Below are positions 9,290 through 18,965 of a stretch of 26,231 nt of DNA, in pieces; within the stretch, counting starts at the first letter, position 1; the number at the start of each line of letters is the position of its first letter. The notes below the pieces were generated by a model. That model did not search any database. It saw nothing but the letters and a program-made list of their open reading frames with translations, and was not told the origin of the DNA. Source of the DNA: Schoenoplectus triqueter. Its lineage: Eukaryota; Streptophyta; Magnoliopsida; Poales; Cyperaceae. Position numbers and translations under genes: made by a program. The stretch is from positions 1-26,231 of the forward strand of contig CAXKVV010001044.1 in the NCBI GenBank assembly GCA_964058805.1, read 5' to 3'.

Positions 9290-10109
9290 GTTTGTCCTCT
9301 CCTCCGTCGAGTCTCTATTTTTTCAGCGATAAAGCTATAGTTTTTTTCTCTCTTTTTATCCAATTTACTGTATTTTTTAATGCTGGATTTTTAGTTGAGT
9401 GTCAGTAAACACATCTGATTGTACTACTCAATTTTCTCTAAGGCATCAGAGGCTTATTAGTCTATTACAGTGACTTTGTTCTAGTTGGTGACATCCCAAA
9501 TAACATTCATTTGGGTCAACTGAAATTTTTAGTCTCTCTAATCTGATAAACATATTCATCTTAGTTTAGTAGTTAAGGACTTCAGTTTTACTTAATCTCT
9601 TGATTTTTTTTTACTGATAACCATATTTGATTGTGCATATATGATTTTGGTAAACATCTGATTAAAGAAGATTGTGTATGGGTTGCACATTTGAATAGAG
9701 TCACCTGAGTAAACATGTACCTATATGTTTTGGTGTATGTTATTCACATATTTCTTGTTAATTATAGTTCATAAATTCGTTGCTATTTCAAATTAACTGA
9801 TTATTTTATATTTTTTGCAAATCTTATATAGATTGATGGAGCATGTGAATTTTGATGACATTTCTATTATTTAGTTTGAGTATTAGTGTGAGCTCGATAC
9901 AACTAAGGAAAATGTTATCAGAGTAGTACAAGGAAGAAGAAAATGTATTAGTGTGACTTTGTTTTGTATATCAATCTCAGCTAGTATTTTCTTATTTTGT
10001 CTACTATTTTTAGAAATAGGCATCTTGTAGATGTATATGTTGGCACCTTTTTTGTATATCAATCAAGTTCTATTTTTTTGGCAATTTCTATGAGAAGTTA
10101 TGAACTGAG
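9290..10109. other. T-rich sequence, no gene recognised
   Basis: The composition (long T runs, few open frames) resembles plant intron sequence on the plus strand. It would fit an intron between the leader-like stretch before 9290 and the kinase fragment after it, but nothing proves that link. Confidence 0.35.
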
Positions 10110-10213
10110 ATGAAAACACTTTGTAAGATTGTTAGGCTGCTGTTTGGATGGCCATGAAAAACTGCTTGTCTATGAATACCTTTGTAACACTAGCCTTAAC
10201 CAGTTTCTCTTTG
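10110..10213 (+). pseudogene. Receptor-like kinase exon fragment (CRK/DUF26-type kinase)
   Basis: Codons 10117-10213 read [20 protein letters not shown], then [13 protein letters not shown]. This is the hinge region at the end of the N-lobe of a plant receptor-like kinase (family pattern [28 protein letters not shown]), most like cysteine-rich or related RLKs. The fragment ends at a good donor (TTTG^GTATAG) and is preceded by a possible acceptor (ACTGAG at 10109). However, a TGA at 10111-10113 occupies the position of the conserved histidine, and neither the ATP-binding nor the catalytic exons are visible nearby. I read it as a lone decayed exon. Confidence 0.65.
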
Positions 10214-10410
10214 GTATAGTTATCTTGTTATTTCACTAGAAACCCTGTGTGTTAAGCCAAGTCACAACTCTTAATTTGAGAATTTTTTTTTATAGAACCT
10301 ATGTAATTTTGTTATCTTAAAAGCTTGCAAATAGTTTATTCTTAAAATAAGACAATATCAGTCTCTTTACTACTACGAATTATATCAAATACATTAGTTT
10401 ACATTAACCA

Positions 10411-10525
10411 CATGTTCACCATTTACTACTCAGTTCACATTCACTACTTAATTCAAATACAAATTCACATTAACTACTTAATTCAAATACAGACTCACAT
10501 TCACTACTTAATTCAAATAATCCAA
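10411..10525. repeat. 30-bp tandem repeat, about three units
   Basis: TCACTACTTAATTCAAATAC begins at 10441 and recurs with an exact 30-base period at 10471 (TAACTACTTAATTC) and 10501. A degenerate unit precedes it from about 10411. Because 30 is a multiple of three, a plus-strand frame (10412-10636) reads it as a 10-residue repeat (HYLIQIQIHI). That frame continues into EIAAVDFLAQLTNNSIRYRA and stops at 10636. I do not recognise this peptide and do not call it a gene. Confidence 0.8.
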
Positions 10526-10965
10526 ATAAATGAAATCGCAGCGGTAGATTTTTTAGCTCAGTTAACAAATAATAGCATTAGGTACAGGGCATGCTTTACT
10601 GGTAAACCTGTGAAAAAGAGACTTCAAGAATTATGAATAACTTGTGTTACTTGATAATGTATAGCTTTTTATTTATTACTTTTATTCTAACGCCTGATAT
10701 GAGATAACAACAAAATTTTCAGCTATAATTAATAAGAAATGCATGAACGGATAAAATATAATATTAAAAAGTCCAAGATGTCTTCAATATAATTGACTAA
10801 TTGCAATAACGAAATGGAAAAAAAAAATCTTGTTGCCATGAGCTTTCCATAAAAAAAGAACAAAATTTTAGCGTTATTTCCATAACATTTATAAGAAATT
10901 TCAGCATGTTTCAACATTGTTTTTACACCAACAAATAATTACAACTCCAATTTCAATTTACATAC

Positions 10966-11240
10966 CTGATATTTGTGTTTACATTGATAACCGTATCCTT
11001 CTCTAACCGCATCCCAATTTTAATTCTTATGTTCCTTTCTTGTGTAGTTGTGTTTGCATCGATAACACGGCGTGCAGAGGGGACTGAGAGTAAGGAGGCG
11101 TACGATCAACCCTAGGGTTTCAGTAGGTGTCGTGAGTTCCACACCGACCTAGCGATGGTCAAGAGAAGCGAACGAGATTGAGAGGAGATAACTGAGGGAG
11201 GTGGAGGGAATCGAGAAGAGACCAGCAATGATTTTTTCAG
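10966..11240 (-). other. Possible 5'-leader exon on the minus strand
   Basis: Read on the minus strand, this GC-richer stretch is CT-rich (CCCTCCACCTCCCTCAG). It carries a telo-box-like AAACCCTAGGGTT (perfect 12-bp palindrome at 11108-11119), which is common just downstream of plant transcription starts, and it ends in a strong donor (ATCAG^GTATGT at 10966/10965). An ATG at 11010-11012 would open a short frame (MRLEKDTVINVNTNI) across the donor. No coding exons are recognisable further left on this strand. Confidence 0.3.
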
Positions 11241-11434
11241 TCCTTTCTTCTATTTTTTTTTTCAATTTTGAATGAGCCCAGCGGGAAGAGAGACTGTAGA
11301 TATCAAAAAGAAAAAGAAGGAAATGCTATTGGACACCTCCAATTGCGTGGGGAGTGATTTTTTTTGGCTGATCAGCGATGCATCTTAATGTACGATCGAA
11401 GGGTTGAGATTGTGAACCACAAATTTTTTGTTGC

Positions 11435-11470
11435 CTGACCATATATATATATATATATATACACACATAC
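11435..11470. repeat. (TA)n microsatellite passing into (AC)n
   Basis: An uninterrupted AT dinucleotide run is followed by a short ACACACAT stretch, immediately left of the fold-back element at 11473. Confidence 0.9.
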
Positions 11471-11472
11471 AG

Positions 11473-11832
11473 TAAAGATACCGTGAGTTTAATTCAAAAA
11501 ATATATCAAATCATCTCCAAATTTTAATTTATCATGCGCATTAAATTTTTTATATGCAAATCTTATGGCATGCAAAAATTTGAAGTGTTTTTCAAAAATT
11601 TAAGTTATCATTTTTATTTTTTTAAAATAATGTTTAAGTATTGAATATATTATTCAAAAATTAAAAACCATGACTTAAAAATCTTAAAACACTCCAAATT
11701 TTTGCATCCCATAAGATTTTCATATAAAGAATTTAATGAGCATGATAAATAAAAAATTTGAAGATGATTTGATATGTTTTTTGAGTTAAACTCACGGAAG
11801 GCCTTCGTGAGCTTATGCTCACGGTATCTTTA
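11473..11832. mobile_element. Fold-back element M1, flanked by (TA)n
   Basis: TAAAGATACCGTGAG (11473-11487) is the exact reverse complement of CTCACGGTATCTTTA (11818-11832). The arms continue inward as ATATATCAAATCATCTCCAA, answered by TGAAGATGATTTGATATG, and as AATTTATCATGCGCATTAAA, answered by AATTTAATGAGCATGATAAA. The element has no coding capacity. (TA)n tracts lie on both sides (11435-11462 and 11852-11896). This recalls rice Micron-type MITEs, which sit within TA microsatellites. That comparison rests on layout only. Confidence 0.75.
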
Positions 11833-11851
11833 AGCTCACCGTGAGGCTAAA

Positions 11852-11863
11852 GATATATATGTA

Positions 11864-11896
<33 letters not shown>
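11852..11896. repeat. Interrupted (TA)n microsatellite
   Basis: A TATATATGTATATATA-type run separates fold-back elements M1 and M2. Confidence 0.9.
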
Positions 11897-11897
<1 letters not shown>

Positions 11898-12300
11898 GCG
11901 TCAGTTTAAGTTCACCGAGGTCTTTTATGAGTTTAACTCAGATTATAAATCAAATCATCTATAAATTTAATTTATCATGCTCATTAAATTAATCATATAA
12001 AAATCTTGTGGGAGATAAAAAAATTGGGATGTTTTAAATTTTTTAAATTACTATTTTTAATTTTAAAAATGATGTACAAATATTAATTATTTTATTATTA
12101 TTTTTAGAGTCAATTTTTCAAAAATTAAAAACAGCGACATAGAAAATTTAAAATATCCTAAATTTTTGTACCCCATAAAAATTTAATACGGAGAATTTAA
12201 TGAGTATGATAAATTAAAATTTGAAAATAATTTATTATATTTTTTTAGTTGAGCTCATAGAACTTCTCTGTGAGGTTAAACTCACGTAATCTTCACTATA
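11898..12300. mobile_element. Fold-back element M2, related to M1
   Basis: The arms mirror each other: GAGTTTAACTCAGATTATAA and TTTATCATGCTCATTAAATT on the left answer TTAATGAGTATGATAAATTA and GAGGTTAAACTCACG on the right. The arms share the ATTTATCATGCTCATTAAAT core with M1 and M3. The element follows M1 directly after a TA tract and runs into a short (CA)n tract (12301-12319). Confidence 0.7.
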
Positions 12301-12319
12301 CAGACACACACACACACAC

Positions 12320-12480
12320 ATCTGCTAAGATCCTGAACCCAATCTTAGGGTCCTGAGATCACATCAAACGGCTAAGACCAATTCTGAACTCGATCTTAGA
12401 TTCCAAGATCGTATTAGACGGTTTGAGATGGGATCTCAGGGCCCTGAGATCGGATCCGATCTTACCAATTCTGAACTCGA
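12320..12480. repeat. Cluster of GATC-type palindromes
   Basis: A GC-richer block between M2 and M3 carries related, partly palindromic motifs: GATCCTGAACCCAATCTTAG, GGGTCCTGAGATC, GATCTTAGATTCCAAGATC and the perfect 20-bp palindrome GATCTCAGGGCCCTGAGATC (12432-12451), followed by CGGATCCGATC. The phrase CCAATTCTGAACTCGA occurs twice (near 12379 and 12466), so the block includes a ~87-bp direct duplication. Confidence 0.8.
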
Positions 12481-12483
12481 GCC

Positions 12484-12801
12484 TCATGCTTCTAACTCAA
12501 AAAATATATCAAATCATCTCTAAATTTTAATTTATCATGCTAATTAAATTCTTCATATAATTTTTTTTAAGTATTTTGAGTTTTTCAAGTCACTATATTT
12601 AATTTTTTAAAAATGAACTCTAAAAAAATAATAATAACTTAATGTTTGTACATCATTTTAAAAAATTAAAAATAGTGACATAAAAAACTCAAAACACTCC
12701 AGTATTTATATCTCATAAGATTTTCATATGAAAAATTTAATGAGTATGATAAATCAAAATTTGAAGATAATTTGATATATTTTTTTGAGTTAGGAGCATG
12801 A
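12484..12801. mobile_element. Fold-back element M3, related to M1 and M2
   Basis: TCATGCTTCTAACTCAAAAA (from 12484) is answered by TTTTTGAGTTAGGAGCATGA (to 12801) with one mismatch. The arms continue inward with the shared ATTTATCATGCTAATTAAAT core and its complement. The loop region has the ACTCTAAAAAAATAATAATA-type centre also seen in M2. It has no coding capacity. Confidence 0.75.
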
Positions 12802-12939
12802 AATAACTTTGTGCTATAAGTGGTACACTAGTTTTACTCTCTCTATATATATTTGAAAATAAATTAAAGTTATAAAAAACTTATAAAATGAACAAAAATA
12901 ATTTGAAAAAAATCTGACTAATTAAAGGTTAATTTTTTT

Positions 12940-13035
12940 TGAGAATCAATTTTGATCTATTGGCAACAATAATACTCGATGTGTGAGAAGTTGTAGGTTC
13001 GAAATCTGAATGTGTGATCCTCCTAAATAATTAAA
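12940..13035 (+). repeat. Possible tRNA-derived SINE fragment
   Basis: GGTTCGAAATC at 12996-13006 matches a tRNA-type B box (GGTTCGANNC). The preceding TTGATCTATTGGCAACAATA could be a decayed A box. The arrangement recalls plant SINE heads, but tail and borders are not visible. Confidence 0.25.
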
Positions 13036-13229
13036 AGTTAGAATTTAGACTTCCATCTTTACTAAAAAATATTATTTTGAAAAAAAAAATTCAGCTAAAA
13101 ACTGAAGAAATTAAGGTCGAATTCCTAAAATACCATCTTTCGTTCAGAATATATTAAGTTCCATTGATATATTATCTTTAAAAAAATATCAAATGATGTA
13201 TTATGCAAATTTCACAATTTTCTTATTTT

Positions 13230-13960
13230 CTCTTCAAGAATATAAGGACTAGTTATGGTATTAACTAAGAGCATAAGTTTGATCAAGTCAAATTGATAAT
13301 CGGTTGATATAATAACTTTCTAACTATAAGAATATAAAGTGACTAAGAAAAAGATAATGCGATGGTGCTAAAAAACTTAGTCAAACAAGATGCACGAGAA
13401 TGTAAATATGAAATGAGAATGAACTAAATATTAATTACTATAAAGAGCAATTAATGTAAAATAGTAAAGCGTCAATCTTGAGAGAAAAGACTTGTAAATG
13501 ACAACTAAAGACAAAGCAAGATAGTAAAATGAGTGTTGAAAATTTTAAAAAACGTAAGAATTTTAACGGAGTTCAGTTATGAAAACCTACGTCTCCAGGA
13601 CCACCTCCACTAACGGAGCATCGATTTATTAATATCCAACAAATATTTTAGAACTTCAAGCTTCAACTTATCTACAAGAATGAATACAAAAAAGACTAAA
13701 ACTATTAAATAAAATAAAGAGAGCAAATGAGTAGTAAAGGCTAAAAAAATAGTGAGCAAAAGTTTCAAAAGAATTAAGCCAAACAAAAATGAAAGGAACA
13801 CTAGATGCTCAAAAATTATAATTAAGATTTTTCTATTGATTTTGCTTCATTCAAAAATTTGAAAGTTTTTTTTAATGTGTTTGCAAGTGAAGATTATTTG
13901 GTGCTCAATAATATTTTGAATGTGTTTAGCCACGCAGACTTTCAACATTGAAGAGAATCA
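13230..13960. mobile_element. Possible degenerate Copia-type LTR fragment
   Basis: The phrase TTTTAACGGAGTTCAGTTAT (13561-13580), followed by ACCTACGTCTCC (13587-13598), a stop-rich GC-richer patch and ATTTATTAATATCCAACAAA, resembles in order the TTTAACGTGGTTCGG...CCTACGTCC...ATTTAC pattern common in LTRs of SIRE/Tork-like plant Copia elements. I found no second LTR, primer-binding site or polyprotein, so it is at most a solo or fragmentary LTR with unknown borders. Confidence 0.3.
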
Positions 13961-14327
13961 CACAATAAAAGTAATCAGTCATCTACTTTTCAAAATGAAA
14001 TGTATTAGTCCATTTTCCTGTTGATGAGCATTATTATACCTACCGCCTAGCGCCTTTTCAAAGATAAATATATGCACTTAAACTATACCCAAAAAAAATC
14101 GTACAGGAACATTTAATTACTTAATTATTAATCTTAAATTGGCCCAACAACATCAATGGAAATCAAACATGGCTCGCTCAGGAGATCGCATGGGAATTGA
14201 GAATTATCATGTGTAATAAACTTTTTATATGGTTATTTTTTTTTGAACGAATTAAAAATTTAAACGTCACACTATATCAAAATTCATGCGCGCTATCAAA
14301 ATGATTTTATAGATATATAATTGAACA

Positions 14328-14682
14328 CTAGTTGTATACCCGCGCGTTACAGCGAATTTTTTATTTAGATATAGACAAATATTACATAATAATACGTACA
14401 TCATTTTAATATGGAAAAGACAAATAAATGCAAGACTAATTACATATGCTATATCAAATACAATCTCGTATTATTTCTCTCAGCCTTTAATTCTCTTCCT
14501 CATATATGATAAAGAAATGGTGAGGATTACAAAATAATGGACACTATCGTGTTCGTCTGATTAGTAAAATTTAATGTAAATCATTAGATGAGGGGTATTT
14601 TGAGGTATAAAAAATTTGAAAGAAATGACAAAAAATGGACTCATCCAATTATTAGTTGCTTTATATAATAGTATAGGTATAC
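14328..14682. repeat. Short dispersed repeat beginning CTAGTTGTATACCCGCGCG
   Basis: The start (GTATACCCGCGCGTTACAGC) and the end (TATATAATAGTATAGGTATAC) match a degenerate repeat common in angiosperm intergenic DNA. The terminal GTATACC and GGTATAC are inverted. I cannot assign it to a class with confidence, and it has no coding potential. Confidence 0.4.
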
Positions 14683-14746
14683 ATAAGATAATTAGGAATC
14701 AAATTTATTAAGATCTATTAAAATTTCATGTCATTTTGATATGGGA

Positions 14747-15218
14747 AATATATATATATATATATATATATATTTAGACTATTGTAAAAATATTTGCATT
14801 TCGAGCCAAAGTGCATACGGCTCAAATTTTATCGTAACACGTCCGAAATTTAAAATTATCATTCTCATTAAATTCTTCATATCAAAATATTTAAAGATAT
14901 AAAAATTTAGGGTATTTTGAGTTTTCTAAGTATTTGTTTTGGATTTTTGAAAATCAGCAACAATAATTCATAATTTTATTATTATTTTAGTGTTGATTTT
15001 CAAAAATAAAAAAATACTTAGAAAACTCGAAATACATCAAATTTTTAAATCTCCAAAAATACTTAGAAAACTCAAAATACATCAAATTTTTGTATCCCTC
15101 AATATTTTGATATGAAAAATTTAATGAGAATGATAATTTTGAATTTTGGATGTGTTATGATAAAATTTGAGCCGTATGCACTTGAGCTCGAAATGCAAAC
15201 ATTTTCACAATAATCTAA

Positions 15219-15250
<32 letters not shown>
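14747..15250. mobile_element. Fold-back element M4 inserted in (TA)n
   Basis: The core element runs from about 14773 to 15218. Its ends mirror each other: ATTGTAAAAATATTTGCATT on the left against AATGCAAACATTTTCACAAT on the right, and GTGCATACGGCTCAAATTTT against AAAATTTGAGCCGTATGCAC. The arms run almost to the centre. The right arm contains an extra direct repeat of ~50 bases (AAAATACTTAGAAAACTC at about 15012 and 15057). TA tracts border it at 14747-14773 and, after a CT run, at 15237-15250. The CTCATTAAATTCTTCATAT arm motif links it loosely to M1-M3. Confidence 0.8.
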
Positions 15251-16755
15251 TCTCATCATATTTCATAAAACATGACACGTCCCTAAAAAAAATCATGTTT
15301 AATTACATTGTTGGATTTTATTTTTGGACTATATTTATGAACGTTATCCAAATCTTTAGGGCGTGTTTTTCAATCTCTGATCATAAATTGGATTACCATG
15401 ATGTCGATCTTCTAAAGAGATACAAGCTCGTTGATCATCAGATTCCTTTAAACTTTATAGCGATCTTACTCTAATCCGATGGAACGACTGAGGGAGGACC
15501 GACGCAGATAGTTTTCGTCTTTTCTTTTGTCTTGAGAGAAATATGAATTTCTGTTGAAAACGAAATTGTGCCAAAAAAAAATGAAGAATGAGGAATTATC
15601 TTGAAAACTAACAGTCTCCCTGAGAGCAGTTATTTTTTAGTGGGTTCATATCAAATCCAAATCTCTCTTAACAAGCTCACTGCTTAATCATAAAATTATC
15701 TATAGTTGTGTTCTCCATGGACCAATAACATAATTATATTATTATCAAACTTTATATAATTTAGACCATCACTAAATCATAAAGTTGTTAATACAAATTC
15801 TACACATTAAAGGGTTCTCTTCTCATATGACACATATTAAACCTGATTAATAATACAGAATTTGATCACTTCATAATGAGTATAATTTGGCAGTCCATTA
15901 TATAATATATATTTATTATATATAAGCACATATATATTGTAATTAATAATAATTAATTCCAGCGCCCTCAAGATTTGAAGTAACAAGCATTAAATTAAAT
16001 ATCGGATTTTATTCGCAATACAGCGTAATTTAAAATGGCTCTATTTTCGCTCTCCTACTCTCAACAAATTCTCGATCTAAAATAGCTCTATTTCGACATG
16101 ATGAATATTAGGAGATCTGTTCTCATTTTTCTTTTCTTTTCTTTGTATTTCTTAGTTTCCCCCTTCATCTCCGTAATCGTTACAATTCGTTAATAGTTTC
16201 TCTTTCTTTATTTTAATGAAAACTACAGTAGGCTTTTGGCTTACGGCTAAAATAAATAAATAAAACTACGTAAATAAAAAAATGTATAGAGATATAGATC
16301 GATACGGATTAACACTGAACAAGATCCGTTGTTCCAAAACTTAAAATATATATTTTTTAGATTGCGTTGAGGAAATTAAATTAACAAACTGATAAGTAAA
16401 TTAAATAAAAATAAGATAAATGCGCGTGCATTTCCCTTTCTAAATGGATCGTTGTCATTAAAATATTAAACCATTCCTGAGAAATAAATTAAATATAATA
16501 AATAATTTTTTTTCTTGTTTTGAACTGCAAATGCCCTTAGGCAGTTTCATAAAACCGATCATAAATTACATTGGGAAATTAAGAACTAAACCCCGTTCCA
16601 ACGCAAATTAACCCTTCCCAAGTAAAAACTTTTTCGTAAATCCAAAGAGCTGCAACAGAACCAATGAGTTACTTACTATGCCGAGTAAATATGTCCACCC
16701 AACTTCCTAACTAATACGTACTGAGTGCTATGATATAAATCAATCCTCTGGCGCT
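15251..16755. other. Intergenic DNA, no gene recognised
   Basis: I see no supportable coding region on either strand. A slightly GC-richer patch at 15350-15560 has no recognisable product. Two similar phrases, AAAATGGCTCTATTTTCGC (16033) and AAAATAGCTCTATTTCGAC (16080), form a short direct repeat. Confidence 0.45.
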
Positions 16756-16990
16756 GGCAATCGGACGGGTTGGGTTGAATCGGATCAAATTAGTTTGATA
16801 TTTCAGAAGAAAACAAAATCAGGTCGGATAGGGTTAATTTATCTTTCGATTGAATTGTAGATTATTTGATCTCAAATTAAATTGAATTGAATCAAATCAA
16901 ATTAGATTCAAATCAAATTAATTTGACTTTTTTAAAAATTCAGATTAGATCAAATTCAAAGATTAAATGAATTTCTCAAATCGGATCGAA
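16756..16990. repeat. Degenerate minisatellite of GAATCGGATCAAATT type
   Basis: Imperfect short units built from TCGGGTT, TTGAATCGGATC and AAATCAAATTAGATT recur through this stretch, drifting from GC-richer to AT-richer. Such slippage-derived tracts are common in plant intergenic DNA. Confidence 0.6.
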
Positions 16991-17028
16991 TTTTATCACC
17001 TCAACAATGCTCTCACTTGTAGTTGGTT

Positions 17029-17190
17029 GACTCCGAGCTCTTCGGTTCTCACCTTTATTTTTATCACAGAAAAAAATCTAAATTATAAAAAATATTTTAA
17101 AAAATTCCTTTCTGAGAGACCGCTTTTTCAATGACTACTGCTTTTTGTTGATTTTGGTTTTCTCGAGTTTAATTGATCAAAGGAATAGTA
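17029..17190 (+). repeat. Degenerate duplicate of the leader of the 19556 gene
   Basis: CTCTTCGGTTCTCAC (17038-17052) is identical to 19464-19478. TGACTACTGCTTT plus TGTTG (17132-17150) matches 19502-19519 but for one base change, and is followed in both places by a GTTTT...TGATCA stretch. The order and orientation match the 5' leader of the sacsin-like gene, but no coding exon follows: after an aligned ATG (about 17189) the sequence diverges. The spacing differs by 56 bases between the two anchors, so both copies have since gained or lost sequence. Confidence 0.65.
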
Positions 17191-17239
17191 GATGTTAGCC
17201 TCATGCATTGGTTCATACTTCGGATCATATATCCATAAT

Positions 17240-17461
17240 CAGGGGCGGATCCAGTATAGCAACCAAGCGACGGCACACTACAGTAGGTTCAAAAAAAATA
17301 ACGTCATCCTACAGTCCAAGTTGAAATGAAACGATAACACCTCTATATAAACTGTTCCCTAGTTCTCTCAGCCCAACATAAATATTAATACTATGGCAGC
17401 TAAGTTTCAGAATGAAGCAATGACACGGGCCTGAGCTTGCTCTCACATAGGCCCGCCCCTG
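17240..17461. mobile_element. 222-bp hAT-type MITE
   Basis: The termini CAGGGGCGGATCC and GGCCCGCCCCTG are imperfect inverted repeats of the hAT CAGGGGCGRA type. Eight-base flanks TCCATAAT (17232-17239) and TCCACAAC (17462-17469) agree at 6 of 8 positions, consistent with an aged 8-bp target duplication. It has no coding capacity. Confidence 0.85.
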
Positions 17462-17647
17462 TCCACAACCTCTAAATCTCAGAGGATCAGGTCAGGAGAG
17501 CCTGTATCCTCTGTGGTATACCATCCGTTTCGAATAACGTATATGATCAATTGAACATCAAATTAAGTATGATTAAGATTCATGAAGGGAGGTGGGCAAA
17601 CTACTTTACGCGTATAATACTATAGCGGATACGAATTCTTCGAAGCA

Positions 17648-17720
17648 TTGTTTGGCACTTCACGGAATAACAAAAAGTAGGAATACAATTGCTATTTCGA
17701 TGAATTAATTTGCCAAACAA
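17648..17720. mobile_element. Very short inverted-repeat element (TTGTTTGGCA ends)
   Basis: TTGTTTGGCA (17648-17657) and TGCCAAACAA (17711-17720) are exact inverted repeats. GTTTGGCA termini recall Tourist/Harbinger-type MITEs, but 73 bases is short and no TWA target duplication is clear, so this may be an internally deleted copy. Confidence 0.35.
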
Positions 17721-17742
17721 ATTTTAGACTAAGTAGAAGAGT

Positions 17743-17785
17743 GCTAATCAGGTATACTAAGCTATAGGTGGTATACCAGATTAGC
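17743..17785. repeat. 15-bp hairpin
   Basis: GCTAATCAGGTATAC (17743-17757) and GTATACCAGATTAGC (17771-17785) are inverted with one mismatch around a 13-base loop. It lies just before the ATT-rich microsatellite. Confidence 0.8.
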
Positions 17786-17807
17786 TCTCGTCGGAAAACG
17801 ATTATTA

Positions 17808-17981
17808 TTTGATTATATTGTATTATATTATTATATTATGATTATGATTATATTTTATTATTATTGTAAGATTATATTATGATTATGATTATAATTTATT
17901 ATTATATTAATTTATGATTATTATTTATTATTATTATTATGATTATGATTATTATTATCACTATTAGTATTATTATTAGTA

Positions 17982-18020
<39 letters not shown>

Positions 18021-18380
18021 CATCACAGTTAGTATTATTATTATATTATTAATTTTATTATAATTTTATTATTATTATTATATTATGATTATGATTATAT
18101 TATTATTATATTATTATAATTTTGATTATAATTTTTTTATTATGATTATGATTATGGTTATATTATTATTTTATAATTATAGTTATGATTATAATTTATT
18201 ATTATTATTATATTATTATTATAGTTATGATTATATTATTATATTATTATGATTACGAGTATGATTATTATTATGATATGATTTTATTATTATTTGATTA
18301 AGTTGTATTATATTATTATGTTATGATTATATTATTATTATATTATTAAAATTATAATTATTTATTATTATTATATTAGT
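17808..18380. repeat. ~570-bp ATT / ATGATT microsatellite tract
   Basis: The stretch is almost wholly made of TTA/ATT triplets interspersed with ATGATT and ATTATAATT variants, including a clean (ATT)n run near 17983-18020. It is unstable simple sequence with no coding content. Confidence 0.95.
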
Positions 18381-18394
18381 TCATCAAAGACTAA

Positions 18395-18680
18395 TATAAT
18401 AGTTATTATTACTATTATATTATTAAAATTTTATATAATTTTATTATCATTTAATAGTTCATCAAAGACTAATAATATTTTATATAATCTATAATAATTT
18501 CAATTTAACGGTCTTTGATAGACTATTAAAAGATAATGAAATTAAATAAAATTTGAAACACTACCAATCTATAAGTAAAATAACCTATCTATAATTTTTT
18601 TTTCTATTTTTAAGATTTATTTGCTATTTATTTAAAAGTTCATTATCAAGATTATCAAAATAATCCATTGTCAAGTATCC
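18395..18680. mobile_element. Copy C of the 1309-1652 MITE family
   Basis: The right end GATTATCAAAATAATCCATT (to about 18671) matches copy A's TTGTCAAAATAACCCATT. Inside, AATTTTATTATCATTTAATA answers TATTAAAAGATAATGAAATT, and ACTACCAATCTATAAGTAAA is shared with the equivalent part of copy B. The left end merges into the microsatellite, so its border is uncertain. Confidence 0.65.
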
Positions 18681-18956
18681 CTCCTCTTTTGTTTAATTCG
18701 TATAATTTGATATAGTGAACACATATATGGATCCTCATCATATTTTAAGAATATAATATGTCGATAATATAAACCGAGCTTATAATATTGGATTTTATTT
18801 CTGAACGTTTCCATGAATACTTGCTTAATGAGTAAGTATCTTATAGTTTTGAAATGCAAATTAAAGGTGCATAGAGTCGGGATCAAGTACATGAGTGAGT
18901 GGAATGAAGATACTTCCTGTCGATCCAACTTAGTTTAGTTTAGGGATGCTGCCTCC
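18681..18956. other. Short intergenic stretch, no gene seen
   Basis: An 85-codon minus-strand frame (18671-18928) has no family resemblance and overlaps the MITE end, so I do not call it. Confidence 0.5.
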
Positions 18957-18965
18957 ATCAAAGTA

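Noticed and set aside
10110..10213. Functional receptor-kinase gene spanning 8985-11240
   Set aside because: Only one exon-sized hinge fragment is recognisable, with a stop codon at a conserved position. No ATP-binding or catalytic-loop coding was found on either side.
13610..13801. 63-residue minus-strand frame resembling a hydrophobic membrane peptide
   Set aside because: T-rich/A-rich composition gives Leu/Phe/Val by chance. It overlaps the possible LTR fragment and has no recognisable family.
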